A stretch of DNA of 64,000 nt from the NCBI GenBank assembly GCA_024867545.1, contig JANFNE010000011.1, positions 558,001 to 622,000 of the forward strand, read 5' to 3'. The stretch is from Phytopythium helicoides (Eukaryota > Oomycota > Peronosporomycetes > Pythiales > Pythiaceae). The notes below the pieces were generated by a model. It was not told where the DNA came from and searched no databases. It worked only from the letters and a program-made list of their open reading frames with translations. Made by a program: the position numbers and the translations under genes. Positions 55,957 through 64,000 of this stretch are shown here, piece by piece. How positions within the stretch are numbered: the first letter of the stretch is position 1; each line of letters starts with the position of its first letter.

Positions 55957-58900
55957 TCACGCATCCCCACCGTCCAAGATCGAGTCCATGAGACTCTCCT
56001 CATCGTTGCTGAGTACTGACCCCTTCGCACGGGTTGGCATGGTCACGACTCCAGTATCTAACTCGGTGTTAATCTCGAAACCAAGCGCGTCTTCCTCTTC
56101 TTGACCCTGAGGGAAGCACTGGAGTTTTCCCACTCCCACGGGAGCGCTGTTGAGCTGGCGTCGCGATCTGTCATTGTTAAATTGTACAGGAGGCAGCGAT
56201 CCAACAGCTGGTCCAACAGCGTGCACAGTCTGTGGTCGTTCACTGTTATCGCGGTCAATATCCACAAAGCTCTTTTCGAGCTCCTTGAGCGTTGCAGGCT
56301 TCACATCCTTGAGCTTTTCAAGCACAATAACACGCCCAACCAGACGCTGCGTTGCAAGTGCTACATCGGCTGCTACTTTTCGAACCTTGTCGCTGGGGTT
56401 GTTCAGGGCTGCAGCCGCGGCACTCAGCACCATGCTTGCGCTCAAGCCCTCAGGCTGAAAGCCGAGCTCAGGTACCAGGAGGCGAAGCAAATGCATCTGA
56501 ACGGTTGGATCGGCATCCTTTGCGAACACGCACGAAAGTGTGTACCGAAGAGGATGGCGTGAATTTGGTAAACGGGCAAGCTTCAGAACGCATCGGCAGG
56601 CTGCACGAGTCGTCCGGTTCTGGGGCTTCTGCATAGTCTGGAAAAGTCGGTTGAGCGTCAAAAGAGTCAAATCACGCACCACATCCTCTCGCCATTCCAC
56701 TGTTGAGCCAAACACCTTGACCAGGGTCGTGAGCAGCTCCAAGGCTTCATTCACAACTGGCTGAATCGAATCGCCTAGGAACTTATGCGCCACTACGCAG
56801 TAAGCACAATAGTTGCTCTGGATGATACTTCCGAACGCTGGCTTCGCGTCTCGCAGGTCCGATTTGGCTTCAGTTATAGCACGTCCTAGATCTACAAGTG
56901 CTTCTTTGCGGTCACTCCAGGTCTTACTGAGTAGTTTTCGCCAGATCACTGGTCCAACAATATTAGAAGCTGCGTTCAACTGCTCGTCGAGAAGTGTCGC
57001 GGCAGCCCGAGAGTCCTCAGCCATGATTGGAACCATGAGCTCAGCAGCTCGCTTTGCATCTTCTTCTTCTGCCAAGTTGCGCTCATCATTCTGGTTAGTA
57101 GTAGACTCTTGGTGTTGCTGCTGCTTTTCAAGCAATCGCTGAGCAACAAGTTCGTCTACTCGACGAGTAATAACACGAAGAAGGTCGGGTTTGAGGCCTG
57201 ACAACTGAGCATAGACTGCGGCAGGAGAAGTAGCTACGTGAAGGTCTGCAAGAAGCTCCACAACAGCCTTTCGCGTCTTGTCATCAGCTACCTTGAGGCT
57301 CGGCAACACATATTGCATGACAACCTCCAGTGTTAGTTGTGGGTATTGACTTGGCTTTCCGCCATCAGCTGGAGGCGTTCCGAGTCCAATGTCTTGGACG
57401 AGTCGTCGCATCATCTCCATTTGAAGTCTAGGTGATACATCCTTCCCACTCAAATGCAGAAGAACATGGGGGAGCGCGCGCAACTTCCGCAACTTTGAAA
57501 GTCGTGCGATTGCTTGCGCTGCCTCACGTTGGGTTCGCTTATTGGCATCACTTAGCTTCCCCACAAGCGCTTGCAAAAGTGACGACAGGTGTTCGTTCAA
57601 TGGAGGGAACTTGGAAAACGAGCGGTCTAAGACGCTTGCATACTCCTTCAGCACTGCGCGTAAACACTCAAGAGCGCAGTACATGACGGGAGCCACTCGA
57701 TCTTCAACTCCGCATTGTACAGCGGCAAGGGCAGCACAAAGAAGCTCGCGCTTGTTCGCGGCGGCGCCAAGGTCGGTCTTGCGAATAGCAAACTGAATGG
57801 CATCGAAGCCGTCTTGACGATCTCCCCATGGATCAGCACCCAGAAGTCGAGCAACTCGATCTCCAAACGCTTGCGTAATTGCAGCTCCAGCGTCAAATGC
57901 AAAGGCTGAAGTTTCCTCTGTGGCCTTTGCTCGCATCTCATCAAATTGGTTGAGACTACCGTCGTCTTGTTGAGTTCCTGTGGCTTCAGCTTCGTGGGCT
58001 ATTGTGTCATCGTCTGCAGGGTTTGCCACATAGGAAGAAGCAAGTATGGGAGCATCCGTGTTGATACTCTTTCGGCGGCGTGATCCTGCTGGAGGAAGGC
58101 GCTGAGGCTTCGTTGAAGAGCTGCTGGGTTTCTCTTCTTCAAGAATTTGCTCCATGTGCTCAGCTGGGACTGGCGTAGTCGAAATTCCCTTGGTCGGAGA
58201 AGGCATCGGACTTGATCTACCGTGCTTAACCGGGGACGGCATAGGGCTTGAGTGAACTTGGTTTACAGGCGAAGGCATCGGGCTAACGCGAGGATTTCTA
58301 GCTGGAGAAGGTATTTTTGGGGAGGTATCTGGGACTTCAGGGGGTGGGAAGCTCTCTAACACCTGGGAGCGCGATCGGAGTCGCTTGTCAGGTGATGCAC
58401 GTGAAAGCTTTGCTGGTGACTGACCAATCACGACCAATCCGTTGGCGAAGAATGGGTCAGGCTCGGCTTTCTCGCTGATACTAGCGTGCATTTCCTGATT
58501 GTCAGTTTGGAAGACCTCTAACTGGTCCTCTTCATCGTCAACATCCGGAGAACATTGCGGCGACTGCTTTTCTTCGCTGTAGTCGGCTGCAAAAACTTCC
58601 TCGTTGATTTCTCCTTGCTGATCAGTGTCTTCTTCTTCCATTTCACTAAAGTTTGGCGGTTGAGTCTGAATTAAGCGAATCGGGGAAGAAACTATTGCCT
58701 TCTCGCTGGGCATACGAATCTCCTGGACCTGAGGGGCTCCGTAAGCAGTGCCATCACCAGCCTCATCAGCGTCTGAGAGCTGATCCATGTGCATCACAGG
58801 CGTTTTTTCCGCCAGCAGGGACTTGAGGTCAAAAGGAGATGCGGCATTGGTAGTCATGCTGTCTGTTCGGTCAGCTGGGTCTCGGGCCGAATCAAAGGCG

Positions 58901-59223
58901 CTAGTGCTGCGCTTCACATCGTCGTCTTCGTAGTCATCGGGGTACTCGTCATACTCCTCATTTTGTTGTTGCCGACGCTCCCTTGTGGACGAGCTGCTCG
59001 TACCAATAGGTTTACCGCTAGTGTGGGGTGCTCCATGACGATCGGCAAGATCCTTGTCTGTAGGCGAAGTCACAAGGTCTCCCGAAGACGACTTGCGGCG
59101 CCCGAGCTTGGTTGAGAGCGTTGACTTGAGTCTCCCCATCACACTCTTTTTCTTCTTGAGCTTCGGCTCTGTGTCAGAGGCTGTAGGGGCGTTCACATCC
59201 TTGGCTACAGAAGCACCAGGCAT
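55957..59223 (-). CDS. TOG/HEAT-repeat protein with SPMPSP repeats, 1088 aa
   Basis: Single exon. The basic start (LKKKKSVMGRLKSTLSTKLG) leads into about 450 disordered, acidic/Ser-rich residues. At about 308-345 a run of related units reads VSPMPSPVN, SSPMPSPVK, SSPMPSPTK, dense in proline-directed Ser-Pro sites. From about residue 470 to 1010 the protein is all-helical. HEAT-type repeats include PLNEHLSSLLQALVGKLSDA, LRALPHVLLHLSGKDVSPRL, MQYVLPSLKVADDKTRKAVV and WRKLLSKTWSDRKEALVDLG, which resemble TOG domains of CEP104/TOGARAM-type microtubule proteins. A microtubule or ciliary role is inferred. The ATG at 59223 is the first in frame. Confidence 0.8.
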   Translation of the reverse strand: MPGASVAKDVNAPTASDTEPKLKKKKSVMGRLKSTLSTKLGRRKSSSGDLVTSPTDKDLADRHGAPHTSGKPIGTSSSSTRERRQQQNEEYDEYPDDYEDDDVKRSTSAFDSARDPADRTDSMTTNAASPFDLKSLLAEKTPVMHMDQLSDADEAGDGTAYGAPQVQEIRMPSEKAIVSSPIRLIQTQPPNFSEMEEEDTDQQGEINEEVFAADYSEEKQSPQCSPDVDDEEDQLEVFQTDNQEMHASISEKAEPDPFFANGLVVIGQSPAKLSRASPDKRLRSRSQVLESFPPPEVPDTSPKIPSPARNPRVSPMPSPVNQVHSSPMPSPVKHGRSSPMPSPTKGISTTPVPAEHMEQILEEEKPSSSSTKPQRLPPAGSRRRKSINTDAPILASSYVANPADDDTIAHEAEATGTQQDDGSLNQFDEMRAKATEETSAFAFDAGAAITQAFGDRVARLLGADPWGDRQDGFDAIQFAIRKTDLGAAANKRELLCAALAAVQCGVEDRVAPVMYCALECLRAVLKEYASVLDRSFSKFPPLNEHLSSLLQALVGKLSDANKRTQREAAQAIARLSKLRKLRALPHVLLHLSGKDVSPRLQMEMMRRLVQDIGLGTPPADGGKPSQYPQLTLEVVMQYVLPSLKVADDKTRKAVVELLADLHVATSPAAVYAQLSGLKPDLLRVITRRVDELVAQRLLEKQQQHQESTTNQNDERNLAEEEDAKRAAELMVPIMAEDSRAAATLLDEQLNAASNIVGPVIWRKLLSKTWSDRKEALVDLGRAITEAKSDLRDAKPAFGSIIQSNYCAYCVVAHKFLGDSIQPVVNEALELLTTLVKVFGSTVEWREDVVRDLTLLTLNRLFQTMQKPQNRTTRAACRCVLKLARLPNSRHPLRYTLSCVFAKDADPTVQMHLLRLLVPELGFQPEGLSASMVLSAAAAALNNPSDKVRKVAADVALATQRLVGRVIVLEKLKDVKPATLKELEKSFVDIDRDNSERPQTVHAVGPAVGSLPPVQFNNDRSRRQLNSAPVGVGKLQCFPQGQEEEDALGFEINTELDTGVVTMPTRAKGSVLSNDEESLMDSILDGGDA

Positions 59224-59667
59224 CCTCGTATGCTGCGGCTGCCTTGATTTTCTGCTTCACCCAGCAGGATGAGAGATGACACACTTGCACTGCTCTCCGC
59301 AACGAGCGAGTGCAAAATGGCGGCGACAGCCGAATCTGGCACCAGCAATTATGAAACTACTCACCAAGTATTTTCGGTCTTCTGTGCACTTGATATAGAT
59401 TGCATCTAGCACTTTGTATTGAGTGTAACGCACGGAGCGATTTTTTGTTGTTGCTTCAAAGGAGGAATGGTGGGTTTACACCTGGCAGGGTGTATTTTTA
59501 CCGCTGGGGCATCAATCTCTTTTTGGGCACAACGAGTTGAAAGCACTTTCCTCGAGATCTGGGCAGAGTCCTTCATCTTGCTCGCATGTTTTCGGCAAAA
59601 GTCGTCATGGCAACACTGAGCTTTAAGGGTCTCGAGTCGCCGATACCCTCGCAAGTAAGAAAGTGAG
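59224..59667. other. divergent intergenic region
   Basis: 444 bp between the TOG/HEAT and syntaxin ATGs, so it must hold both promoters. No gene is seen. Confidence 0.5.
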
Positions 59668-60333
59668 ATGGCTACTGCAGTCAGCAGCAGTCCCCAAGCA
59701 ATTCCAAGCTTGGAAGATGCAAATCTCGCACTAAACTCACTGCAAGCACTCACAGCATCGATTCGCGATGCAGTCGCTGACCCAGGCCTGCAGAGTGAAC
59801 AAGACTATGTAGAGCGTGTTACTCCAAAGCTTGATGAAGCCACCCGCAAGTACCAGGCGATCGCGAGCTTTCTCCAAGAACAGCAAAAGAGCGATAGCAA
59901 GACGTACCGCTCACTACAGCGCTCGTTTGTCCGAGTCATGCAGGAGCTTCAGCAGGTGCAGCGAGATGGAGCGAGGCGCAGGGAAGGGTTATGCGACGCA
60001 GACTTTATGGCCACGAAACAAATATCTAGTGTGGACATCCAACGAGCAAAGGAAGAAGTCGTTGAAGCTGGCCAAATTGCTCGTGAGGCTGTGGTCGTGA
60101 AGGAGCTGTTTCGACAAGTTGGCACGATCGTTTCGGAGCAGGGCCGCGGTGTGGAGCAGATTGAGACTAAAGTCGACAACATTCGCGTAGAGATCGGCAA
60201 AGGAGTCAACGAGCTCGAGCACGCCTACCAACTGCAGCGCGAAGCACGGCAGAAGTACATGTACATCACGTGCCTTGTGCTACTCATCCTCGCGGCCATC
60301 ATCCTTCCATTGGTCTTCACGATGTGGAACTAA
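59668..60333 (+). CDS. Qa-SNARE (syntaxin-like), 221 aa
   Basis: Membrane-fusion SNARE. The helical N-terminal part (about residues 15-110) ends in SKTYRSLQRSFVRVMQELQQ, compatible with a Habc bundle. The SNARE motif follows near residues 135-195, with VKELFRQVGTIVSEQGRGVE, QIETKVDNIRVEIGKGVNEL and EHAYQLQREARQKY. The Gln in VSEQG is a candidate zero-layer residue. A C-terminal anchor (YITCLVLLILAAIILPLVFT) ends with a two- to three-residue luminal tail, as usual. It is shorter than plasma-membrane syntaxins (about 280-300 aa). Assignment to Qa is by overall pattern. Confidence 0.85.
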   Translation: MATAVSSSPQAIPSLEDANLALNSLQALTASIRDAVADPGLQSEQDYVERVTPKLDEATRKYQAIASFLQEQQKSDSKTYRSLQRSFVRVMQELQQVQRDGARRREGLCDADFMATKQISSVDIQRAKEEVVEAGQIAREAVVVKELFRQVGTIVSEQGRGVEQIETKVDNIRVEIGKGVNELEHAYQLQREARQKYMYITCLVLLILAAIILPLVFTMWN

Positions 60334-60731
60334 GCGATTGAAATGTTGCCGATCCAATATGTTCACCTAGGTCTAGCAAAACCACCTAGTAAATTGAACC
60401 ATAATACCTATTTCAGACCAAAATTGAATTTAAAATTAATGTAGGCAACTGGATGAAAGTCCTAAAACAGGCAATTTAGCCTTATAGCCGACTTCTTGTC
60501 GCAGGTGATTACTTGATCCATTCTGAACTGCATTCACTTGGTTTCACTATGTAATCACACTTGATTTGCAACTTGACACCTTGATGATGGCACCGGCGGC
60601 CAGCTCATCAATCCGCGATGACGTTACCGTGACACCGGATCAGCGTTGAGCTCACTCTGCAATTTGCTTCGGTGTTCACACCACAGCCCCTCCAAGCCAC
60701 CAAGCGACCAGCCACCAAGCTACTAGTGACC
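60334..60731. other. AT-rich intergenic region
   Basis: 398 bp, markedly AT-rich at about 60340-60480 compared with the surrounding genes. No gene is seen. Confidence 0.5.
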
Positions 60732-61881
60732 ATGGGCGGCCCCTCGACTGCTCCTGCACTCTTCACACCTTTCTCGCTCGGGAGTGTGGAGCTCAAGCAC
60801 CGCATTGTGATGGCTCCGCTCACGCGAATGCGCTGCGGAGAGGAGGGCGTGCCGAATGACGTGGTGGCGCTGCACTACGAGCAGCGCGCGACGGACGGCG
60901 GGCTGCTCATCTCGGAGGCCGCCAACATCAGCCCCACGGCTCGCGGGTACTTTGGCGCTCCTGGACTGTTCGAGGCGCGCCAGATTGAGGGGTGGAAGAC
61001 CGTGACGCAGCGCGTGCACGCCAAGGGCGGCAAGATCTTTGCCCAGTTGTGGCACACGGGCCGCGTTGGCCACCCGATGAACCAGCCGGGGGAGCAGCTT
61101 CCCTGTGTCGTCGAGCGCGGTAGACATGGACGACGTGACATCGAGCGCCATCACACGTGAGGGTCGCAAGAAGCACGTGACCCCGCGTGCCCTCGAGCTC
61201 AGCGAGCTGCCGCAGATCGCTCAGGACTACAAGACGGCGGCGCAGAACGCCATTGCCGCGGGCTTCGATGGCGTCGAGATCCACTCGGCCAACGGCTACT
61301 TGATGGAGCAGTTCCTGTGCGACAAGATCAACAAGCGCACGGACGCGTACGGCGGCCCGCTCGAGAACCGCGCGCGGCTCATTTTCGAGGTGGTCGAGGG
61401 TGTCCTGTCGGCGCTGCCGTCCAACCGAGTCGGCATCCGGCTGTCGCCATACGGCATCACGTTTGGGTGCACGGACTCGAACCCCGCCGAGACTTATGGC
61501 TACGTCGTGAACAAGCTGAACGACTACAACCTGGCGTACCTGCACCTCATTGAGCCCCGCGACTCGCACTTCAAGGGTCCGCTGGTGCCCGAAGGCGGCA
61601 TCACGCCCATCTACCGCAAGGTGTTCAAGGGCCCGATCATCACGTCGTCTGGCTACAAGCGTCAGGAGGCCAACGACGTCATCGCGCAGGGCGGCGCCGA
61701 CCTCGTGGCCTTCGGCCGCGACTTCATCCACAACCCGGACCTCGTGGAGCGCCTTCGCATCGACGCCCCTCTCAACGAGGGCGACGCCAAGACGTACTAC
61801 ATCCCGCCTGGCACGCCGCTCGAGCTCGGCTACACGGACTACCCGTTCATGCAAACGCGCAGCAGCACCAGCAGCCTCTAG
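60732..61881 (+). CDS. Old Yellow Enzyme / NADPH dehydrogenase (12-oxophytodienoate-reductase-like), one frameshift
   Basis: FMN-dependent ene-reductase of the OYE family. Motifs in order: FTPFSLGSVELKHRIVMAPL, TRMRC, GGLLISEAANISPTARGYFG, IFAQLWHTGRVGHP, GFDGVEIHSANGYLMEQFL (the His-x2-Asn substrate pair), YGGPLENRARL, VGIRLSPYG and GGADLVAFGRDFIHNPDL (FMN phosphate site). Length of about 380 aa is typical. Single exon apart from one break near 61101-61104. CAGCTTCCCTGTGTCG reads out of frame, while removing one C restores QLPVSSSAVDMDD. The break is most likely an error in a CCC run, because both sides are fully conserved. Confidence 0.9.
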
Positions 61882-62192
61882 GGCTCGTCCATATGAGGTG
61901 GTCACCCGTTTGGGCATTTCACAGTCCAATTGTATGGAATCTTATATTCTCGAAGAATACAAGGATGTTGCTGGTTTGTATAAATGAAAATACAAGCGCG
62001 GATGTTAGCAGTGTCCTGGAATTTACCGTCCATCTTTAATGTGCTCCACTCCACCCCAATCCCTCCCATCTTTCATACCCATATCCATTCTCGCAGTTCG
62101 CGCGATCTCCGGGCTCGGCCAGTCCCCATTTTTTCCGGTCTCTTCCTGGATCGCTTTCCCCCCTCCGCCTCCTCTCGCCGCCGTTCGCCGCC
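61882..62192. other. intergenic region
   Basis: 311 bp. A pyrimidine-rich 5' UTR-like stretch occupies about 62040-62190 before the G3BP-like ATG. Confidence 0.5.
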
Positions 62193-63676
62193 ATGCCCGA
62201 GACGCCCGCGCACGACCCGACGCTCGTGGGCCAGGCCTTCATGCGGCAGTACTACCAGTTCCTGGCCAAGGAGCCGCAGAGCCTGCACCGCTTCTACAAG
62301 GACGAGAGCCGCTGGTGCCACGGCCGAGGGTCCCACATGGAGGCGCCTATCGCCGGCCAGCGCGCCATCAACGAGCAGATCCTCAAGCGCGGCTACGCGG
62401 GCGCGCGCGTCGACCTGGAGACGGGCTCCATTGACTGCCAGGCCTCGCTCGACGGCGGCGTGCTCGTGCTCGTCACGGGCGTCATGACGCTGCCCAACGC
62501 GCAGCCGCAGCCCTTCGTGCAGAGCTTCTTCCTCGCCGTACAGCCCAAGGGATACTTCGTGCTCAACGACTGCCTGCGCTTCCTCGAGCTCCCGGGGCTC
62601 CCGCCCGCGGCGGACAAGCCCGCCAAGGCCGACAAGGCCGACAAGCCGCCCAAGAAGGACAAGGAGCCCGTCGCCTCGCCGGTCAAGAAGGCGCCCGCGC
62701 CCGCCTCTCCTGTGAAGAAGGCCCCGGTGAGCCCCAAGAAGCCCGCCACGCCCGCCAAGCAGGCTGACAAGCCCCAGAAGCTGCCGGAGACCAAGGCCGC
62801 CGAGCCGGCCGTCACGCCGCCCGTGGCTCCTGCCTCGCCCAAGAAGCAGGCCAAGCCTGCGTCCCCCGCCAAGGAGAAGCCCGCGGAGCCGGCCTCGCCC
62901 ACCCCCAAGGCCGCGACCCCGGCCGCGTCGCCTGCGCCGGCTGCCAAGCCCGCTGCCTCGCCTGCCCCGGCTGAGCCTGCTCAGCCCAAGACGTGGGCTG
63001 CGCTGTTCTCTGGACGTGCTGCTGCCCCCGCTGCTCCTGCGACCCCGGCCCCGACTCCGGTGGCTGCTGCTCCTGCATCTGCTCCTGCTGCCGTCCCTGC
63101 GACCGAGGCCAAGACGCCGTCGCCCACCAAGACTGCCGAAACCAGCAAGGAGGGTGGTCGTCAGCGCTACTTCAGCCTGTTCATCCGTGATGTTCCGGCT
63201 GCGGCCAAGGACACGGAGCTGCGCGAACTGTTCAAGAGCTACGGCAACGTGGCCGGCGTCAACATCGTCACTGCTCGCGGCTACGCGTTCGTGGACTTCA
63301 CCGAGGAGGAGTCGATGCGTGCAGTACTGGCAGACACGCGCGAGTTCAAGCTGCTCGACAAGACCCTGCAGGTCGAGGAGCGAACGGAGCGCAAAGGTGC
63401 GTGCTTGCTGTTTCTACGAACGATACGGTTGAAGACTGGTATCTAACCTGTGATTCGTGTTGCTTTTCAACAGAGGGACAGCGTGGCGGATTCCGTTCGG
63501 ACTCGCGTGGCGGACGTGGCGGACGCGGCGGCTTCACTGGACGCGGCAACGGTGGTCGCACGGGCGAGCGCAAGGACCGCGACGACACCAAGAAGCCTGT
63601 GGCTACTAACGGCGGCCGTGGTGCCAAGGGACCCCGACGGGGTGGAAAGACGGACGGCCCGAGCAGCCGCGAGTAA
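62193..63676 (+). CDS. G3BP-like protein: NTF2 domain, Ala/Pro/Lys linker, RRM, RGG tail
   Basis: RNA-binding protein of the G3BP/Rasputin type, known in other eukaryotes as a stress-granule scaffold. Two exons, 62193-63396 and 63474-63676 (intron GTGCGT...CAACAG), give 468 aa. The NTF2-like domain spans about residues 8-130 (FMRQYYQFLAKEPQSLHRFY, FFLAVQPKGYFVLNDCLRFL). A low-complexity linker of about 190 residues is built from ASPxKK/PAxPA-type repeats. The RRM is near 325-395 (SLFIRDVPAAAKDTELRELF as RNP2 region, GYAFVDFTEEES as RNP1). Exon 2 encodes the RGG box (RGGRGGRGGFTGRGNGGRTG). The domain order exactly matches G3BP. Start context is GCCGCCATGC. Confidence 0.93.
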
Positions 63677-64000
63677 ATTGGTACTTCGCTCATGACGCAA
63701 GCAAGTCGGGGCTCGGGGCAGGTCTAGAACAGGGGTGACACACAAGCGAGAAGGGAAGAGAAGAGAGCAGCGCTGCCTCACGGTGGTGGCTGCTCCCTAC
63801 TGCCAGAGGGGTCCGGCGCGTTTCGATAGGCTAGAGAGGGACAGAATCGATAGGTAGGAAACGCACCGATAGCATGGATGGCACGAACACTGAGCCACAT
63901 GACAAATCGCCACGACCAACACTGCGCAGTAAGGGCACTGAAGCCACGATCCATTGTCCTCGCACCACTCGACCGACTGATCATTCGACTGAGGCAGCAT
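63677..64000. other. downstream region to the window end
   Basis: 324 bp after the G3BP-like stop. No gene is recognised. Confidence 0.5.

Noticed and set aside
60928..61929. 333-aa open frame on the minus strand
   Set aside because: Antisense to the Old Yellow Enzyme gene.

Overview
The window looks like nuclear chromosomal DNA from an oomycete (a Pythium/Phytophthora-type stramenopile). The evidence is dense, strand-alternating genes, very short introns (about 50-90 bp, mostly GTACGT/GTGCGT donors), GC-rich third codon positions, and the gene mix: a DapA-type lysine enzyme beside typical eukaryotic genes (BUBR1/Mad3, POLE2, WDR83, RTF2, G3BP) and a RING plus DNA-binding-like protein of the kind found in stramenopiles. 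I see no rRNA, tRNA, CRISPR array, phage or transposase gene.

Left part, 1-34 kb, holds mostly single-copy housekeeping genes. In order: a 3'-truncated BUBR1/Mad3 checkpoint gene with two KEN boxes (-); dihydrodipicolinate synthase (+, with two apparent 1-nt disruptions); a secreted, single-pass Ser/Thr-rich membrane protein (-); a 1600-aa protein with an IQ motif and three WW domains (-); DNA polymerase epsilon subunit 2 (-); a TTC38-like TPR protein (-); a RING protein with a DNA-binding-like domain (-); a 3.6-kb gene-free stretch; class III alcohol dehydrogenase (+); argininosuccinate synthase (+); RTF2 (+); WDR83 (-); methylenetetrahydrofolate reductase (-); an Stc1-like Cys-rich protein with SH3-like repeats (+); and a secreted FkbM-type methyltransferase-like protein (-).

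Middle part, 34.5-55.9 kb, is a paralogue cluster and the most unusual region. It holds nine members of a 4-TM-type membrane-protein family that I cannot assign to a named family. They alternate in orientation and fall into three subfamilies: A at 34.6 kb, B at 44-49.6 kb, C at 50-55.8 kb. With them are three full-length and one truncated copy of a secreted, C-terminally membrane-anchored serine hydrolase of the S33/TAP type. Two large inverted repeats (arms about 1.1 and 1.4 kb, each with a spacer of about 1.2 kb) are built from these genes. Mosaic sequence shows repeated gene conversion. Many copies carry single-base frameshifts, some shared between copies. These could be pseudogenization or homopolymer-type assembly errors, and the sequence alone does not decide.

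Right part, 55.9-64 kb, returns to single-copy genes: a 1088-aa TOG/HEAT-like protein (-), a Qa-SNARE/syntaxin (+), an Old Yellow Enzyme (+, one apparent frameshift) and a G3BP-like NTF2+RRM+RGG protein (+).

The housekeeping genes span unrelated roles: spindle checkpoint, replication, lysine/arginine/one-carbon metabolism, mRNA handling and vesicle fusion. They do not form a pathway. The middle cluster is the candidate for a functional unit acting at the cell surface, with an ectoenzyme and small multi-pass membrane proteins encoded side by side.
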